Shown here piece by piece: positions 37,121 through 50,040 of a DNA stretch of 64,000 bases. Source of the stretch: Piliocolobus tephrosceles (lineage: Eukaryota > Chordata > Mammalia > Primates > Cercopithecidae); NCBI RefSeq assembly GCF_002776525.5, contig NC_045444.1, positions 31,582,442 to 31,646,441 on the forward strand. Reading direction: 5' to 3'. The notes below the pieces were generated by a model that ran no database searches, was not told the origin of the DNA, and saw only the letters and a program-made list of their open reading frames with translations. The stretch's first letter is position 1. The number at the start of each line of letters is the position of its first letter. The translations under genes and the position numbers were made by a program.

Positions 37121-38061
37121 AATTCATTTAGCCACTTATATCTTTTGATTGGAAAATTTAATTATTGATAGCTAACAATTCTCACAATTATCGTTCTGTT
37201 AGTTGTTTTCTGACTACATAATGGCTTCTTTGTTCCTTTTTTCCTCTATTGCTGTTTCCCTTTGTGATTTGATGAGTTTTGTGTGGTAGTATGCTTTTGT
37301 TTCTGCCTCTTTCTCTTGTACATAAGTGGGTTTCTGGTGGTTATTATGGGGCTTACATGAAATATCGTATAGCTGGAGCTATCTAGTTAATGCTGCAGAA
37401 GCTTACATTTGTTCTCATACCCAAACTCAACATTTAAACACACACCCCAAATATTTTATGATTTTGATATCAAAATGTGTGTGTGTGTTTTTTTAATATT
37501 GTATATCTATTAATTTATGATAGTCATAGTTATGGTACATATTTTTGTTTGTTAACTTTTATACTAGAATGAACAGTGATTTATATACCACAATTCCGAT
37601 ATTAGGGTATTCTGAATTTTACTACATACTTACCTTTTCCAGTAAATTTTATAATTTCATTTTTTTGGTCACTAATTAGAATTATTTTGGTTCAGTTTAA
37701 AGAGTCTCCTTTAGCATTTGCTTTGAGGTAGGTCTAGTGGTAATGAACTCTGTCAGTTTTTGTTTTCTGGGAAAGTCTTTATGTCTCCTTCCTTTCTAAA
37801 TGACAGATATGCCAGGTAAAGTATTCTTGGTTTGTAGTCTCTTTTCTTTTACCACTTTGAATGCATCATCCCATTGTCTCCTCAGCTTAAAGGTTTTTGA
37901 TCAATACATTTGCTGATAGTCTAATAAAAGTTTTCTTGTATGTGACAAGTCTCTTCTCTTGCTACTTTCAAAATTCTCTTTGATTTTTGACAATTTGCTT
38001 ATTATATGTTTCAGTGAAGTTTTATTTTTATTGAACCTGTTTGGGGACCTTTTATTCTGAT
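37121..38061 (-). mobile_element. LINE-1 element A, middle part (ORF2 start and ORF1)
   Basis: Resumes exactly where A stopped at 29540: 'ttagccacttatatcttttgattgg' is the next L1 text in order. ORF1 C-terminal text follows ('tttgctttgaggtaggtctagtgg', 'gggaaagtctttatgtctcc'), up to the target site of element B. No open frame remains. Confidence 0.85.
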
Positions 38062-38490
38062 GTACCCTTTTTTATTTTAATAGGATTTGGGGGAACAGGT
38101 GGTGTTTGGTTACATGGATATATTCTTTTGTGGTGATATCTGATATTTTGGTAAACACATCACCTAAGCAGTGTACACTTCACCCAGTTTGTGGTCTTTT
38201 ATTCCTCACCCACTCCCATCTTCATAACTTGGCTCCTACTTATAACTGAGAATATGTGTTTGGTTTTCCATTACTGATTTACTTAGAATAATAGTCTGCA
38301 ACTCCATCCTAATTGCTTTGAATGCCATTATTTCATTCCTTTACATGGCTGAGTAGTATTCCACAGAATACATATACCATATTTCCTTTATCCACTCACT
38401 GGTTGATGGGCATTTGGGCTGGTTCCATATTTTGGCATTTGCAAATTGTGCTGCTATAAACATGTATGTGCAAGTGTCTTTTTCATATAA

Positions 38491-38779
38491 TGACTTTTTT
38501 TTTTTTTTTGACAGGGTCTCACTCTGTCGCCCAAGCTGGATTGCAATGATGCAATCTTGGCTCACTGCAACCTCCTGCTCTCAGGTTCCAGTGATTTTCC
38601 TGCCTCAGCCTCCCAAGTAGCTGGGAATACAGGTGTGCACCACCATGCCTGGCTAATTTTGTATTTTTAGTAGAGGTGGGATTTCACCACTGGCCGGGCT
38701 GGTCTTTAATTCCTGACCTCAGGTGATCCGCCAACCTTGGATCATGCCAACCAGGCATGAGCCACCACATCTGGTCCAG
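38491..38779 (-). mobile_element. Alu SINE inside L1 B
   Basis: A reverse Alu with T-tail, both monomers, internal losses near 38680-38750, and the 5' end at 'gccaccacatctggtcc'. The short word tgactt occurs on both sides (38491 and 38780) and L1 text resumes. Confidence 0.93.
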
Positions 38780-40778
38780 TGACTTCTTTTTGTTCTGGGT
38801 AGATATCCAGTAGTGAGATTGCTGGATCAAATGGTAGATCTACTTTCAGATCTTTAAGGAATTTCCATACTGTTTTCCACAGTGGTTGTACTAGTTTACA
38901 TTTCTACCAGCAGTGTAAAATTGTTACCTTTTTAACACACCCACACAAATATCTCTTATTTTTTGATTTTTAAATTATGGCCATTCTTGTAGGAATAAGG
39001 TAGTATCATACTGTGGCTTTGATTTGTATTTCCCTGATCATAAGTGATGTTGAGCATTTTTCGTGTTTGTTGTCCATTTGTATATCTTCTTTTGAGAATT
39101 GTCTATTCATGTCCTTAGCCCACTTTTTGATGAGATTATCTGTTTTATTCTTGCTGATTTGAGTTCCTTGTAGGTTCTGGATATTAGTCCTTTTTCAAGC
39201 ACATAGTTTGTGAAGATTTTCTCCCACTCTATGGGTTGTCTGTTTAGTTTGTGGATTATTTCTTTTGTTGTGCGGAACCTCTTTAGTTCAATTAATTCCC
39301 ATTTATTTATCTTTGTTTTTGTTGCATTTGCTTTTGTGTTCTTAGTCATGAAGGCTGTGTCTAGAAGGTTTTCTCCAATGTTATCTTCTAGAATTTTTAT
39401 GGCTTTAGGTCTTAGTTTTAAATCTTTGATCCATCTCGAGTTGATTTTTGTATAAGGTGAGAGATGAGGATACAGTTTCATTCTCTACGTGTGGCTTGCC
39501 AGTTATCCCAGCACCATTTGTTGAATATGATGTCCTATCCCCACTTTATGTTTTTGTGTGCTTTGTAAAGATCAGTTAGCTGTAAGTACTTAACTTTATT
39601 TTTGGGTTCTCTATTCTGTTCCATTAGTCTATGTGTTTATTTTTATACCAATATCATGCTGTTCTGGTGACTATAGCCATACAGTAGAGTTTGAAGTTTG
39701 GTAATGTGATGTCTACAGATTTGTTCTTTTTGTTTAGCCTTGCTTTGGCTATGAGGGCTCTTTTTTGGTTTCATATGAATTTTAGGATTGTTCTTTTTAG
39801 TTCTGTGAAGAATGATGGTGTTATTTTGATGGAAATTACATTGAATTTGTAGATTGCTTTTGGCAGGATGGTCGTTTTCACAGTTTAATTCTACCCATCC
39901 ATGAATATTGGATGTGTTTCTATTTGTTTGTGACTTCTATGATTTCTTTCAGTGGTGTTTTGTAGTTTTCCTTATAGATTCTTTCATGTCCTTGGTTAGG
40001 TATATTCCTAAATTTGTTTGCTTTTTATTTTTGGTGTTATCGTAAAAGGAGTAAAGTTCTTGATTTGATTCTCAGCTTGGTCACTGTTGATGTATACCAG
40101 TGCTACTGATTTGTGTACATTGATTTCATATCCTGAAATTTTACTGAACTTACTGATTAAATCTAGGATATTTTTAGATGAATCTTTAGGGTTTTTTTAG
40201 GTATACAGTGATATCACTGGTGAACAGTAACAGTTTACCAACTTGGATGCCCTTCATTTTTTTCCCTTGTGTGATTGCTGTGGCTAGGACTTCCAGTACT
40301 ATGTTGAAGATAAGTGGTGAAAGTGGTCATCTGGTCTTGTCCCAGTTCTCAGGGGGAATGCTTTCAACTTTTCCCCATTCAGTATAATGTTGGTTGTGGG
40401 TTTGTCATAGGTGGCTTCTGTTACCTTAAGGTTTGTCCTTTGTATGCCAATTTTCCTGAGGGTTTTAATCATAAATCGTTGCTGGATTTTGTCAGATGCT
40501 TTCTCTGTGTTTATAGAGATGATCATGTGATTTTTGTCTTTAATTATATTTATGTAGTGTATCACATTTATTGATGAGTATGTTAAACCATGAATACCTG
40601 GTATGAACCCACTTGATCATGATTGATTATGTTTTTGATAAGCTGTTGGATTTGGTTAGCTAGTATTTTCTTGAGAATATTTGCATCTATGTTTATCAGG
40701 GATATTGGTCTGCAGTTTTCTTTTTTTGTTATATCCTTTCCTGGTTTTGATAATAGGGTGAGACTGGCTTCATATAAT

Positions 40779-41223
40779 TGTGAACCATGAAAATGTGAAA
40801 CAGGGTTCAGATAATTTAGAAAGTTTATTTTGCCAAGGTTGAGGACATGTGCCCATGACAGACTCAGGAGGTCCTGACGACATGTGCCCAAGGTTGTCAG
40901 AACACAGTTTGGTGTATGCATTTTAGGAAGACATGAGAGATTGATCAATACATGTAAGATAAACCTTGGTTTGGTCTGGGAAGGTAGGACAATTTGAAGC
41001 AGGGAGGGGGCCTCCAGGTTGCAGGTAGACAAGAGACAAATGGTTACATTCTTTTGAGTTTCTGATTGGCCTCTCCAAAGGAGGCAATCATATAACCATT
41101 TCTCTCAGTGAGAAGAGGAGTGACTGAATAGAATGGGAGGCAAGTTTGCCCTAAGAAGTTTCCAGCCTGATTTTTCCCTTTAGCTTAGTGATTTTTGGGG
41201 CCCCAAGATATTTGTCTTTCCCA
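40779..41223 (-). mobile_element. Solo LTR of an endogenous retrovirus inside L1 B (class I-like)
   Basis: L1 text breaks at 'ggcttcatataat' and resumes at 'tgacttagggaggatt'. The insert opens tgtgaacc and closes near cccca/ccca, and carries 'acagggttcagataatttag', 'gtttattttgccaagg', 'acatgtgcccaaggttg', and 'gcttagtgatttttggggcccc', a set I associate with a MER4-group class I LTR in reverse. No clear target duplication was found, and the family is uncertain. A 149-codon frame (40583-41032) spans L1 and LTR and is not a gene. Confidence 0.6.
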
Positions 41224-42783
41224 TGACTTAGGGAGGATTCTCTTTCTCTATGCTTTGAAATTGTTTCAGTAGGATTGGTACCAGTTCTTCTCTGAATGTC
41301 TGATAGAATTCAGCTGTGAATCCATCTGGTCCTAAACATTTTTTTGGTTTTGTTTTTTTGACTTTTTTTTTTTATTTCTATTTCAGTCTTGCTGCTTGTT
41401 ATTGGTCTATTCAGAGTTTCTATTTCTTCCTTGTTTAATCTAGCAGGGTTGTATATATCCAGGAATTTATCCATCTCCTCTAGGTTTTCTTGTTTGTGCA
41501 GGTAAAGGTGTTCATAGTAACCTTGAATGATCTTTTGTATTTCTGTGGTATTGATTGTGATATCTCCTGTATCATTTCTAATTCAACATATTTGGATCTT
41601 CTCTGTTCTTTTCTAAGTTAATCTCACTAACATACTATCAATTTTGTTTACCTTTTCAAATAACCAGCTTTTTGTTTCATTTATCTTTTGTATTTTTGTT
41701 TGTTTGTTTCAATTTCATTTAGTTCTGCTCTGATCTTCATTATTTATTTTCTTCTGCTGGGTTTGGGTTTGTATTATTCTTGTTTCTTCAGTTCTGTAAG
41801 GTATGATTTTAGATTGTCTATTTGTGCTCTTTCAGAGTTTTTTATGTAGGCATTTAATGCTATGAACTTAACTCTTAGCACTGCTTTTGCTGTATCCAAG
41901 AGATTTTGATAGGTTGTGCCACTGCTATCTATAAGTTCAAAGAATTTTTAAATTCCCATCTTGATTTAATTGTTGACCTAGTGATCATTCAGGAGCAGGT
42001 TATTTAATTTCATGTGTTTACATGGTTATGAGGATTCCTTTTGGAGTTGATTTCCAATTTACTACACTGTGGTTTGAAATTATACTTGATATAATTTTAA
42101 TTTTCTTAAATTTATTAAGACTTGCTCTGTGGCCTATCATATGGTCTGTCTTGCAGAATGTTCCATGTGCTGAAGAACAGAATGCAGTTGTTGAGTAGAA
42201 TGTTCTACAAATATCTGTTAAGACTATCTATTCTAGGGTATAGTTTAAGTCTATTTTTTCTTTGTTGACTTTCTGTCTTGACGATTTGTCTAGTGCTGTC
42301 AGTGGAGTGTTGAAGTCTTCCACTATTAATGTGTTGCCATCTATCTCATCTCTTAAGTCTAGTAGTAATTGTTTTATAAATTTGGGAGCTCCAGTGTTAG
42401 TTGCATATTTATTTAGGATTGTGAATTTGTTGTTTGTTAGACTAATCCTTTTATAATTATATAATGTCCTTCTTTGTCTTTTTAACTGCTTTTTCTTTAA
42501 AGTCTGATTTGTCTGATACAAGAATAGCTACTCCTGCTCACTTTTGGTGTCCATTTGCATAGAATATCTTTTTCCACCCCTTTACCTTAAGTTTATGTTG
42601 GCCCTTATATGTTAGTTAAGTTTCTTGAAGACAGCAGGTGCTTGGGGTTGGTGAATTCTTATCCATTCTGTCATCCTGTATCTTTTAAGTGGAACATTTA
42701 GGCCACTTACATTCAATGTTGGTATTGAGATGTGAGATACTCTTCTATTCATTGTGCTGGTTGCTGCCTGAATACCCTTGTAT

Positions 42784-42803
42784 GTGTGTGTGTGTGTGTG
42801 CGC
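42784..42803. repeat. (GT)n microsatellite in L1 B
   Basis: A run of tg dinucleotides in the region between ORF1 and ORF2 of element B. Confidence 0.9.
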
Positions 42804-42809
42804 ACACTA

Positions 42810-43790
42810 TTGTTTTATAGGCCCTGTGAGATTTATGCTTTAAAGAAGTTCTATTTTGGTGTATTTCAAGGTTTTGTTTCAAGATTTAGAACTCTTTTTG
42901 GTAGTTCTTGTAGAGCTGGCTTGGTAGTAGCAAATTCTCTCATCATTTGTTGGACTGAAAGACTTTATTTTTTCTTAATTTATGAAGTTAGTTTTGCTGG
43001 ATACAAAATTCTTGGCTGATAATTATTTCATTCAAGGAGGCTAAAAATAGGAGACCCTAATCCCTTCTAGCTTGTAGGGTTTCTGCTGAGAAATCTGCTA
43101 TTAATTTGATAGGTTTTTCTTTCTGGGTTACCTGATGCTTTTGCCTCACTGCTCTTAAGGTTCTTTTCTTTGTCTTGATTTTAGATAACCTGGTGACTAT
43201 GTGCCTATGTGATGATCTTTTTGCAATGAATTTCCTGAGTGTTCTTTGAGCTTCTTGTATTTGGATGTCTAGACCTCTAGCAAGGCCAGAGAAGTTTTCC
43301 TCCATTGTTGCCTCAAATAAGTTTTCTAAACTTTTGTATTTCTCTTCTTCCTTGGGAACATCAATTATTTTTTAGGTTTGGTTGTTTGATGTAATCCCAA
43401 ACTACTTGGAGGCTTTGTTCATTTTTTAAATGTTTTCTTTGTCCTTTTCAGATTGGGTTACCTCAAAAGATTTGTCTTTGAGCTCTGAAACTCTTTCTTC
43501 TACTTGTTCAATTCTATTGTTGAAATTTTCCAGTATAATTAGCATTTCTCTTAGTGTGTCATTCATTTCCAGAGGTTTTGATTGTTTTTTATTTATGCTA
43601 TCTATTTCTCTGTAGATTTTTTTGGTCCATATCCTGTATTTTTTATAAGTTTCTTTAAGTTGGATTTTACTTTTCTCTGGTGCCTCCTTGAGTAGCTTAA
43701 TATGTGGTGCTCCCCCACTTTCCCTAGGGATGGGGCTTGCTGAAAGCCAGCCTGCACTGAATGTTATCACTCTTCTGAGTCTAGCCACCC
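42810..43790 (-). pseudogene. LINE-1 element B ORF1, broken
   Basis: The C-terminal domain text is at 43057-43305 (LRAVRQKHQVTQKEKPIKL, ETLQARRD) and the coiled-coil part at 43426-43788 (NNRIEQVEERVSELKDKSFE). The two parts are in different frames. The ends are approximate. Confidence 0.75.
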
Positions 43791-43799
43791 AGTGGAGAT

Positions 43800-45246
43800 A
43801 CTGGACTCTGGGCTAGTACTGGGGAGTGTCTGCAAAGAGTAATGTGATGTGATCTACTTTCAGGTCTCTCAGGCTTGGATACCAGCACCTGCTCCAGTAA
43901 AGGTAACAGGGGAGTGAGTCTGGGTGGGTCCTTGGTTGTAGTTTTGTTAAGTGTGCTGGTTTCCTCAAATGCTGGTTGTGTTGTCAGTGAAGTTGTCACA
44001 TAGACAGACTCAGGACCTCTGGTTAGCCAGGATGTTATCAGAGGTGGAATTAGCTGTTGTTTTCTTCTTTTTTGAAACAGGGCTGTTCTTTTATGAGTTG
44101 TTACAATGACTTGAGCTGGTTGGCCTCTAGACAGGAGGTGGCGCTTTCAAAAGAGCATCAGCTGCAGTAGTATGGTGGGGATACAAGCTTGCCCTAAGAT
44201 TGCCTGGATAAGTATTTGGGTTTCTCAGATGATGGGTGGGACCATAGAGCTCTCAAAAGATTATGACTTTCGTCTTTGGTTATCAAGGCAGATAGAGAAA
44301 GTCCATCAGGTAGGGGCAAGGTTAGGTGTAACTGAGCTCAGACTCTCTTTGTGTGGGGCTTTCTGTGTCCACTGTGGAGGATAGGGGTGTGGTTCTCAGG
44401 GCAATGCAGTAATGTTCCCAGGGGGATTATGGTTGCCTCCGCTGAGTCGTGAAGGTCACCAGGAAAGTAGCAGAAAGTCAAGTCAGCAGGGACAGGCCTC
44501 ACTCAGCTCCTATGCAGCCAGCAAGGCCAGTCTCACTTCCACAGTGCCCCACTAACAGCACAGAGCTTATATACAGGTAACCAGTGAGTAAGAGCTGAGA
44601 TTTTTCCCCAGGCTACAAACTTCCCTGCTGAGAAAGAAAGGAGGCTTACAAAGCTTTCAGGCTCCACCCCTCCCCATAGCTAGGGCTTCTGTTCCTATCT
44701 GCACTTTCTGTTTGCCCTCTCCCCCAACCCCACACCCCCCTTCCCCCGATTCTGGTCAGGAAAATTCACACGCCATTGAAATTATTACAGAATTCAGCTG
44801 ATGCTTCCTTCTCCCTATAGACCTTCTCTAATTATACTGTGAGATAGAGTCAGAGACGGCTTCCCTGGGAACTGGGAGTGCCTACACGGCTATTCCTGCT
44901 GCTGCTTCTACTTCTATATTTTGCTTGGACCTCTAAATTCCTTTAAGTTCTAAGGAAATTTAAATGCTTCTTCCATGATCTGGATTTTCAGGTTCCCCAG
45001 TGTGTATCTGTATTTGGAGGTGAGTTTTACTCTTCTCATGTTTTGGGCACTCAGAGTGACCGTCTCATGGAGTTTGCAGCCACAAGCCACTTCTTTCAAA
45101 GGTCATTGAATTCTTTGGTTTTCCTGGAATGCTCCTGTGGTAGTTCTTGGAACAAAAGTTCATGATTTGTCTTCACAACGCTGTTCTGTCCTTCCAAGTG
45201 AAAGCTGGAAGTTAGCCCTGCTTCCTATCTGCCATCTGAGTCTCAA
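43800..45246 (-). promoter_or_regulatory. LINE-1 element B 5' UTR
   Basis: About 1.4 kb, GC-richer than its surroundings, ending in a YY1-like gccatctga near the 5' boundary. It holds a strong CTCF-like word at 44131-44145 and a C-rich tract (44719-44747) that is a G-quadruplex motif on the L1 sense strand. Confidence 0.7.
44131..44145 (+). promoter_or_regulatory. CTCF-like motif (candidate)
   Basis: acaggaggtggcgct agrees with the CTCF core (CCASYAGRKGGCGCT form) at about 13 of 15 positions by eye. It lies in the 5' UTR of L1 B. Confidence 0.45.
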
Positions 45247-45254
45247 GTACCCTT

Positions 45255-46858
45255 GATGTCTGTCTCTCAGGATTTGGCAAATTCTCAAGCATTATTTTCT
45301 TATATAAACTTTTTCTCCCTTTCTCTTTCTCTTCTCTTTCTGGGACCTCCAGGATCTTTACACTCTTCCTCTTCATGGTGGCTGGTACAAGTCCTGTAAG
45401 CTTTTCAAGTTCTTTTTAATTTTTTTTTTTTTTCCCATCCTCTAACTGAATAATTTTAAGTGCCCTGTCTTCAAGGAGCAGATTCCTTCTTCTGCTTAAT
45501 CAAATCTCTCATTGAAGCTCTCGATTTCATTTTTCATTTTATTATTTTATTTATTGCATTCTTCAGCTCCAGAATTTCAGTTTTTCCTTTTATAATGATT
45601 TTTATCTCCTATTTGTTCATGTGTATATGTAGTTTTTAAAATTTAATTTTGCTTTCTATCTATCTGTGTTCTCTTGTTCACTTCCTTGTTAAGGAAATTC
45701 ACTGAGCTTTCTTAAAACAATTATTTTGCATTTTTGTCAAATATTTTATAGATTTCCATTACTTTTAGGTCAATTACTGGATAATTATTGTTTTCCTTTA
45801 CTGATGCCATGTTTCCTTGGTTTTTAAAGTTCTTTGAAGTCCCGCATTGATTGCTATTTTCACATTTGAAGAAGCAGTCACTTCCTCCTGCCATCTTCAC
45901 ATTTGAAGAAGCAGTCACTTCTTCCAGTCTTCACTGACTGGCTCTGGGCAAGAAATTACTTCCCCCATCAGCAGTCTAGGGATTCTGAAGGTCTTTCAGA
46001 CATTTTCTATGGATGCGTCCACTTGACCCTTTTTGTTTCCTCGTGGGGCTGGGGGAGAACTGATAAGATCATATGCTTTCTCCTGCTCTCCACAAGAAGG
46101 CTGGATGCCTAGAGTTTCCAGTTTGTTTTCCCTAAGGCAGTGCCCTGAAATGATCAATTTTGCCTGCCTTCTTTCAATTCTGCAGAGTCAATCTGGCTAA
46201 TTGAACATACTCACAAGCCATCTTCAAAAGCTCATATTTCCCATCTAGGGGGCACACACAGGGAGTGTGCCGTGGGGAGGGAAGAGGTGCATGGAGCATT
46301 GGTGGTGCCCACGTGCCAATTGGTGTGAGTCTGCTGATGAGAGGTCTCAAAGAGTGGACAGGTCTCCTAATGTAGTCTGAAAAGCAGTTTATAGGGGTAC
46401 AGCCCTTTGTTTAGTTTTAAGCACTGATTGCTACAAATCCCTACTTCACTTCTTTTCTTTCAGCCTCTCTTAGCCTTTCAGCTGTACTCATACCCTCAGT
46501 ATTCTAGGTGGGTTGAGAAGGCGGGCCTCTTGGGTAGTGTCCTGCAGAACTGGGGAAGCTGGATGCTCACTCATTACACACTTCTTTCCCCTATGGGAGG
46601 AATCACATGCCAAGGGGTTCTCTTTTGGCATAGAATTGTGCTGCCTTGGGAGAAGGGTGATGGAGATATAGTGAAACTATTCTTCTCACCCTCTTTAATG
46701 CACCTGTTCTTAGATTTTTTCTCAAGTGGTATGCTGAAATATCTCTGCTCTACTCCCAGATTCCCACAAATATACTCTTGTCCATTGGTGGTTTTCAAAT
46801 TCAATGCATTGTGAGAAGATGACAGTAGAAAACGCTTATTCCACCATTTTGCTAATGA
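45255..46858 (-). mobile_element. LINE-1 element A, 5' part (ORF1 start and 5' UTR)
   Basis: Continues A after element B ('ctcaggatttggcaaattc', 'ttctctttctgggacctcc'), through the ORF1 N-terminal/5' UTR region ('acatttgaagaagcagtcacttc', present twice at 45862 and 45898), to an end at 'ccaccattttgctaatg', a typical L1M 5' terminus. Frames of 128 and 97 codons at 46428-46867 fall in this UTR. Confidence 0.8.
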
Positions 46859-49800
46859 TGTATACATCAGTGTACCTTTTTAAAATGGGAAAAATTGTTT
46901 TCCGAACAGCATATTGCCACCAGTTGTTTGTGATAAAAAAATTATGGACGCAGTAACTGCATATAGGCAACCAGGCACAGCTGAGTAAAAACTTAGTAAA
47001 ATTAGCCTGCCATCTAACAGGCAATCACTATTTTCTAAATGTCAAATGCATAAAATCATGCCATTCTATTACAATTATTTTTGTATTTGTATAGGAACAT
47101 AAAGCACTAATTTGAGAAAATCAAAGTGTCATAGATCAAGCTATGAATAACTTAATTAAAATGTTATCATCCTGATGTAAACTGGCATATTTCTAAGACA
47201 AATCCCCAATATGTGGCTTGTTTAAATAAAAGAGAAAAATAAATCTACTATGCTATTTATTTGTAACAAAATCCTCTGTTAATGGTGGAAAAGCTATGGC
47301 AACACAGATTTTTAAAGTCATAAATTATGAAATATCCTTACAAATCAAGAATTTGTTATAATCCTTAACAAAAACAGGGATGAGGAAACATGATTTAAAA
47401 AAAATGTAGCCATCTCATTTTGACCATAAAAACAGAATAAAAAAGTTTTCTTACAGATAATTGTTTTAGTTTAAATTATTAAAAGGATATATTAGATGGT
47501 TCTATACTGAATTAAATTTAATTAAAAAATGTGCACACTGCTGGACAAATTGTAGTTTTACTATATGTGTGATATAATAATAATTTAAAAGAACAAACTG
47601 ATACCTCTACTTATAGGCAATAAAATTAATTTTTACTGCTAATAAACTCAGGCTTTGTAGCTATAATATTCTATGGCTCTATGTTAGGAATTTTTAAGAA
47701 AAATTTAAAAAAACTTTGCAGAAATTTTCCTTGCCATGAAGGACAGCATGTAGGTTTGATACATAAAGAAAACCAAGAGGGCTAGAGAAGGATGAGTAAC
47801 AAATTTGAGCACAATTCATCAATAATTATTGGAGAACTTAAAGTATTTTCTAAGATACATTGTAGATTAAAAGAATAAGGGAATAATAAAACATCAAACA
47901 AAACATATTCTTTATAAAAAGCAAATGATCTGTATTTTCTAGTACAATTTGGAAAAGCAATATGAGTTTAATATATCAGTATTATATTTTTCTATTTTTA
48001 TTAATTGATTAATGTATCTGAAGTAGATGTTGTTATGATATTGATATGAGAAGACATAGTGTTTGACTTTACAGAGACACAAAATAGGCATTAAAGCATA
48101 TTTCAAAACAGTATAAATAAATCAGAGAATCAGAGCTATCAGCTGATAGAGTTTGCTTCTGATTACAGTCAATAGAGAATATTCTGTGTGTGTATGTTTT
48201 ATGCTCTCTGAAGCCTGAATTTCTTAGCAAAACATTTAAGGTTTAAGATTTAGGCTCAGTTTGCTTTTATATTTGTAGAGTGTATGTTTCAACTAAGTAA
48301 GATCTTGTGCCTTTGTTCTAAGTGAAAAGAATAACACTAACTTTGTGTTAGACAATAAGTAGTATTTGTCTTAGGGGCCATTGTCTGAAGAAAATTTATT
48401 TGTTCATAGTACTTGGAATGAACTGGAATGGGAATGAATAAAGAGACAGAAGCGAAGTTTAAGAGTAGAGGTAAGAAAAATAAAGACCTGAAGTGGGAAA
48501 ACAAAGGACAGGATGAAGGATCAATATTTTGAAGCAAGTACTCACACAACCCAGGGGATAAAGGAGAGACATAAGTTGAAAAAAGAGCAACAAAATCCTT
48601 TAGTGTCTTGAGTTTGTGAACAGTCAGAAATATAGTTCCATTAAAGAATTAGGGGAGCGATCAGAGGAACTTTTCTTGAAGTATAGAATAATAAAAGTTC
48701 TACTCTCTTTTTTCCCTTTCTCTAAACTTCCCCCCCTCCTTTTTTTTTTTTTTTTTGCCTTGACATTAAAAAAAAGAAACAAAAAAAGAAAGAATAAAAA
48801 CATCCTCAAACCAAACCAAAAGATTGTTATGCTCCTGCCAGATACAATTAAATATGGATTAAAATGGTAGTGAATGTTGAAAATTGTGCATATCTTCTGA
48901 GACTTAACCAGAAAATTGAGCTCTCAAAACAGAAATGCTATCACAGAAGTCTATCCTATTGACTTTTTCTTTAGCATCTTTAGAAACAGAGGCTTGACTA
49001 TTTGTAGAGGTACAGGGTGACACCACACAGCATCAGCATAGAAGTTTTTGGAGAATAAATCATGCTAATGTGCCATTACTATGACTTAAGAAACATATCT
49101 AGGAAGAATGAGGGTACTAACAGACATGGAAGATCGTGGGGAGGAGTATATGTGTGATAGTAGACCAATATGCAAATTACCAGTGACTTAAATAATATTT
49201 CTACAAATCCTACCCACATACTGAGGCCAAAAGTTGAAGGGAAATACACTTTTGATTGAAAGAAGTAGTAGAATCCATGAGTAAGTAATAAGAAAAAAAA
49301 CTTATATTAAAATTGGAGATTGTATAACCTAGCTGACCCCCAACCAAACTTGATTTGTATTAGTCGTTAATGTTGCTCTCCAAATACTGCAGGCACAGGC
49401 TAGAATTGCACTTCTTAACTCCCTACAGTACTTGGGAGCCATGTGACATATTCTGGTCAATGAGTGATGAGCATAAGTTATGAGAGATAAATTCACTGTC
49501 CCAGAGATTATAGAGATTCCTTTTTCCCTGTCTCAGTGCCAGTTAATATTCCATATAGTAACTGTTATGAATACTTTGATCCTAAAGTGAGGAGGGTAAC
49601 AAGATAAAACTGAACTATGTGTTATATATAATAACTGTAATTTGGGCATTAATTATTACTATATCATTTAGCATTTCCTGATAAGTATACCACCAACGAC
49701 CCCAAATTCAAACATGAGTAATAATAAGAGAGAAATAACAAAAAGGATAAGAAAGGAGAAAAAAAAGAGAGAGAGGGAACAAAAGCCACAAATGCAAATA

Positions 49801-50040
49801 AGTGACAAATCTCATAAAGGAAAAACCCAAGGAAACAGAAGAAAAGTTATGATGATACCAATCCCACATTTAAAGCAAATAGAGATAATATGTTCTTTTT
49901 TAAATAAATGCTCAAACAATAGATTGATTTAGACATATTATAAACCAACAGAACATTAAAATAAAAGAAAATGTGTCTAAAAAATTAGAAATAAAAATTA
50001 TATCATATAAAAGAGTCTAGTGCATAAGAAATAGTCAAGA
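46859..50040. other. Unique AT-rich stretch
   Basis: About 3.2 kb with no clear repeat, apart from a short poly(T)/A-rich region near 48740-48800 and a possible very old LTR-like stretch near 49370-49560 ('ggagccatgtgacatattctgg'). No gene recognised. Confidence 0.45.

Larger units (their letters stand above)
38229..42752 (-). pseudogene. LINE-1 element B ORF2, broken and interrupted
   Basis: ORF2 replicase text is seen in fragments: the endonuclease part at 42228-42521 (NTGAPKFIKQ, VEDFNTPLTALD), reverse-transcriptase part at 40299-40565 and 40583-40780, C-terminal part at 39107-39481 (SPYTKINSRWIKDLKLRPK) and 38341-38490 region (AKIWNQPKCPS). The usual stop codon position reads CAA (ttg at 38229-38231 on +). 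It is split by an Alu and an LTR. Start position is by alignment to L1 text and approximate. Confidence 0.8.
38070..45246 (-). mobile_element. LINE-1 element B (L1PB/young L1MA type), full length, nested in A
   Basis: Begins on the left with a T-rich tail and 3' UTR ('aacaggtggtgtttggttacatgga') and ends on the right in a long 5' UTR closing with 'cctatctgccatctg'. The 8-bp word gtaccctt flanks it (38062-38069 and 45247-45254), and A continues across. After removing its Alu and LTR about 6.4 kb remain, full length for the group. It is more diverged than C, so it probably entered A earlier. Confidence 0.88.

Noticed and set aside
40583..41032. 149-codon frame as a fusion gene
   Set aside because: It crosses an L1 ORF2/LTR junction and has no sign of being a selected gene.
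46428..46867. 128- and 97-codon overlapping frames
   Set aside because: They fall in the 5' UTR of L1 element A.
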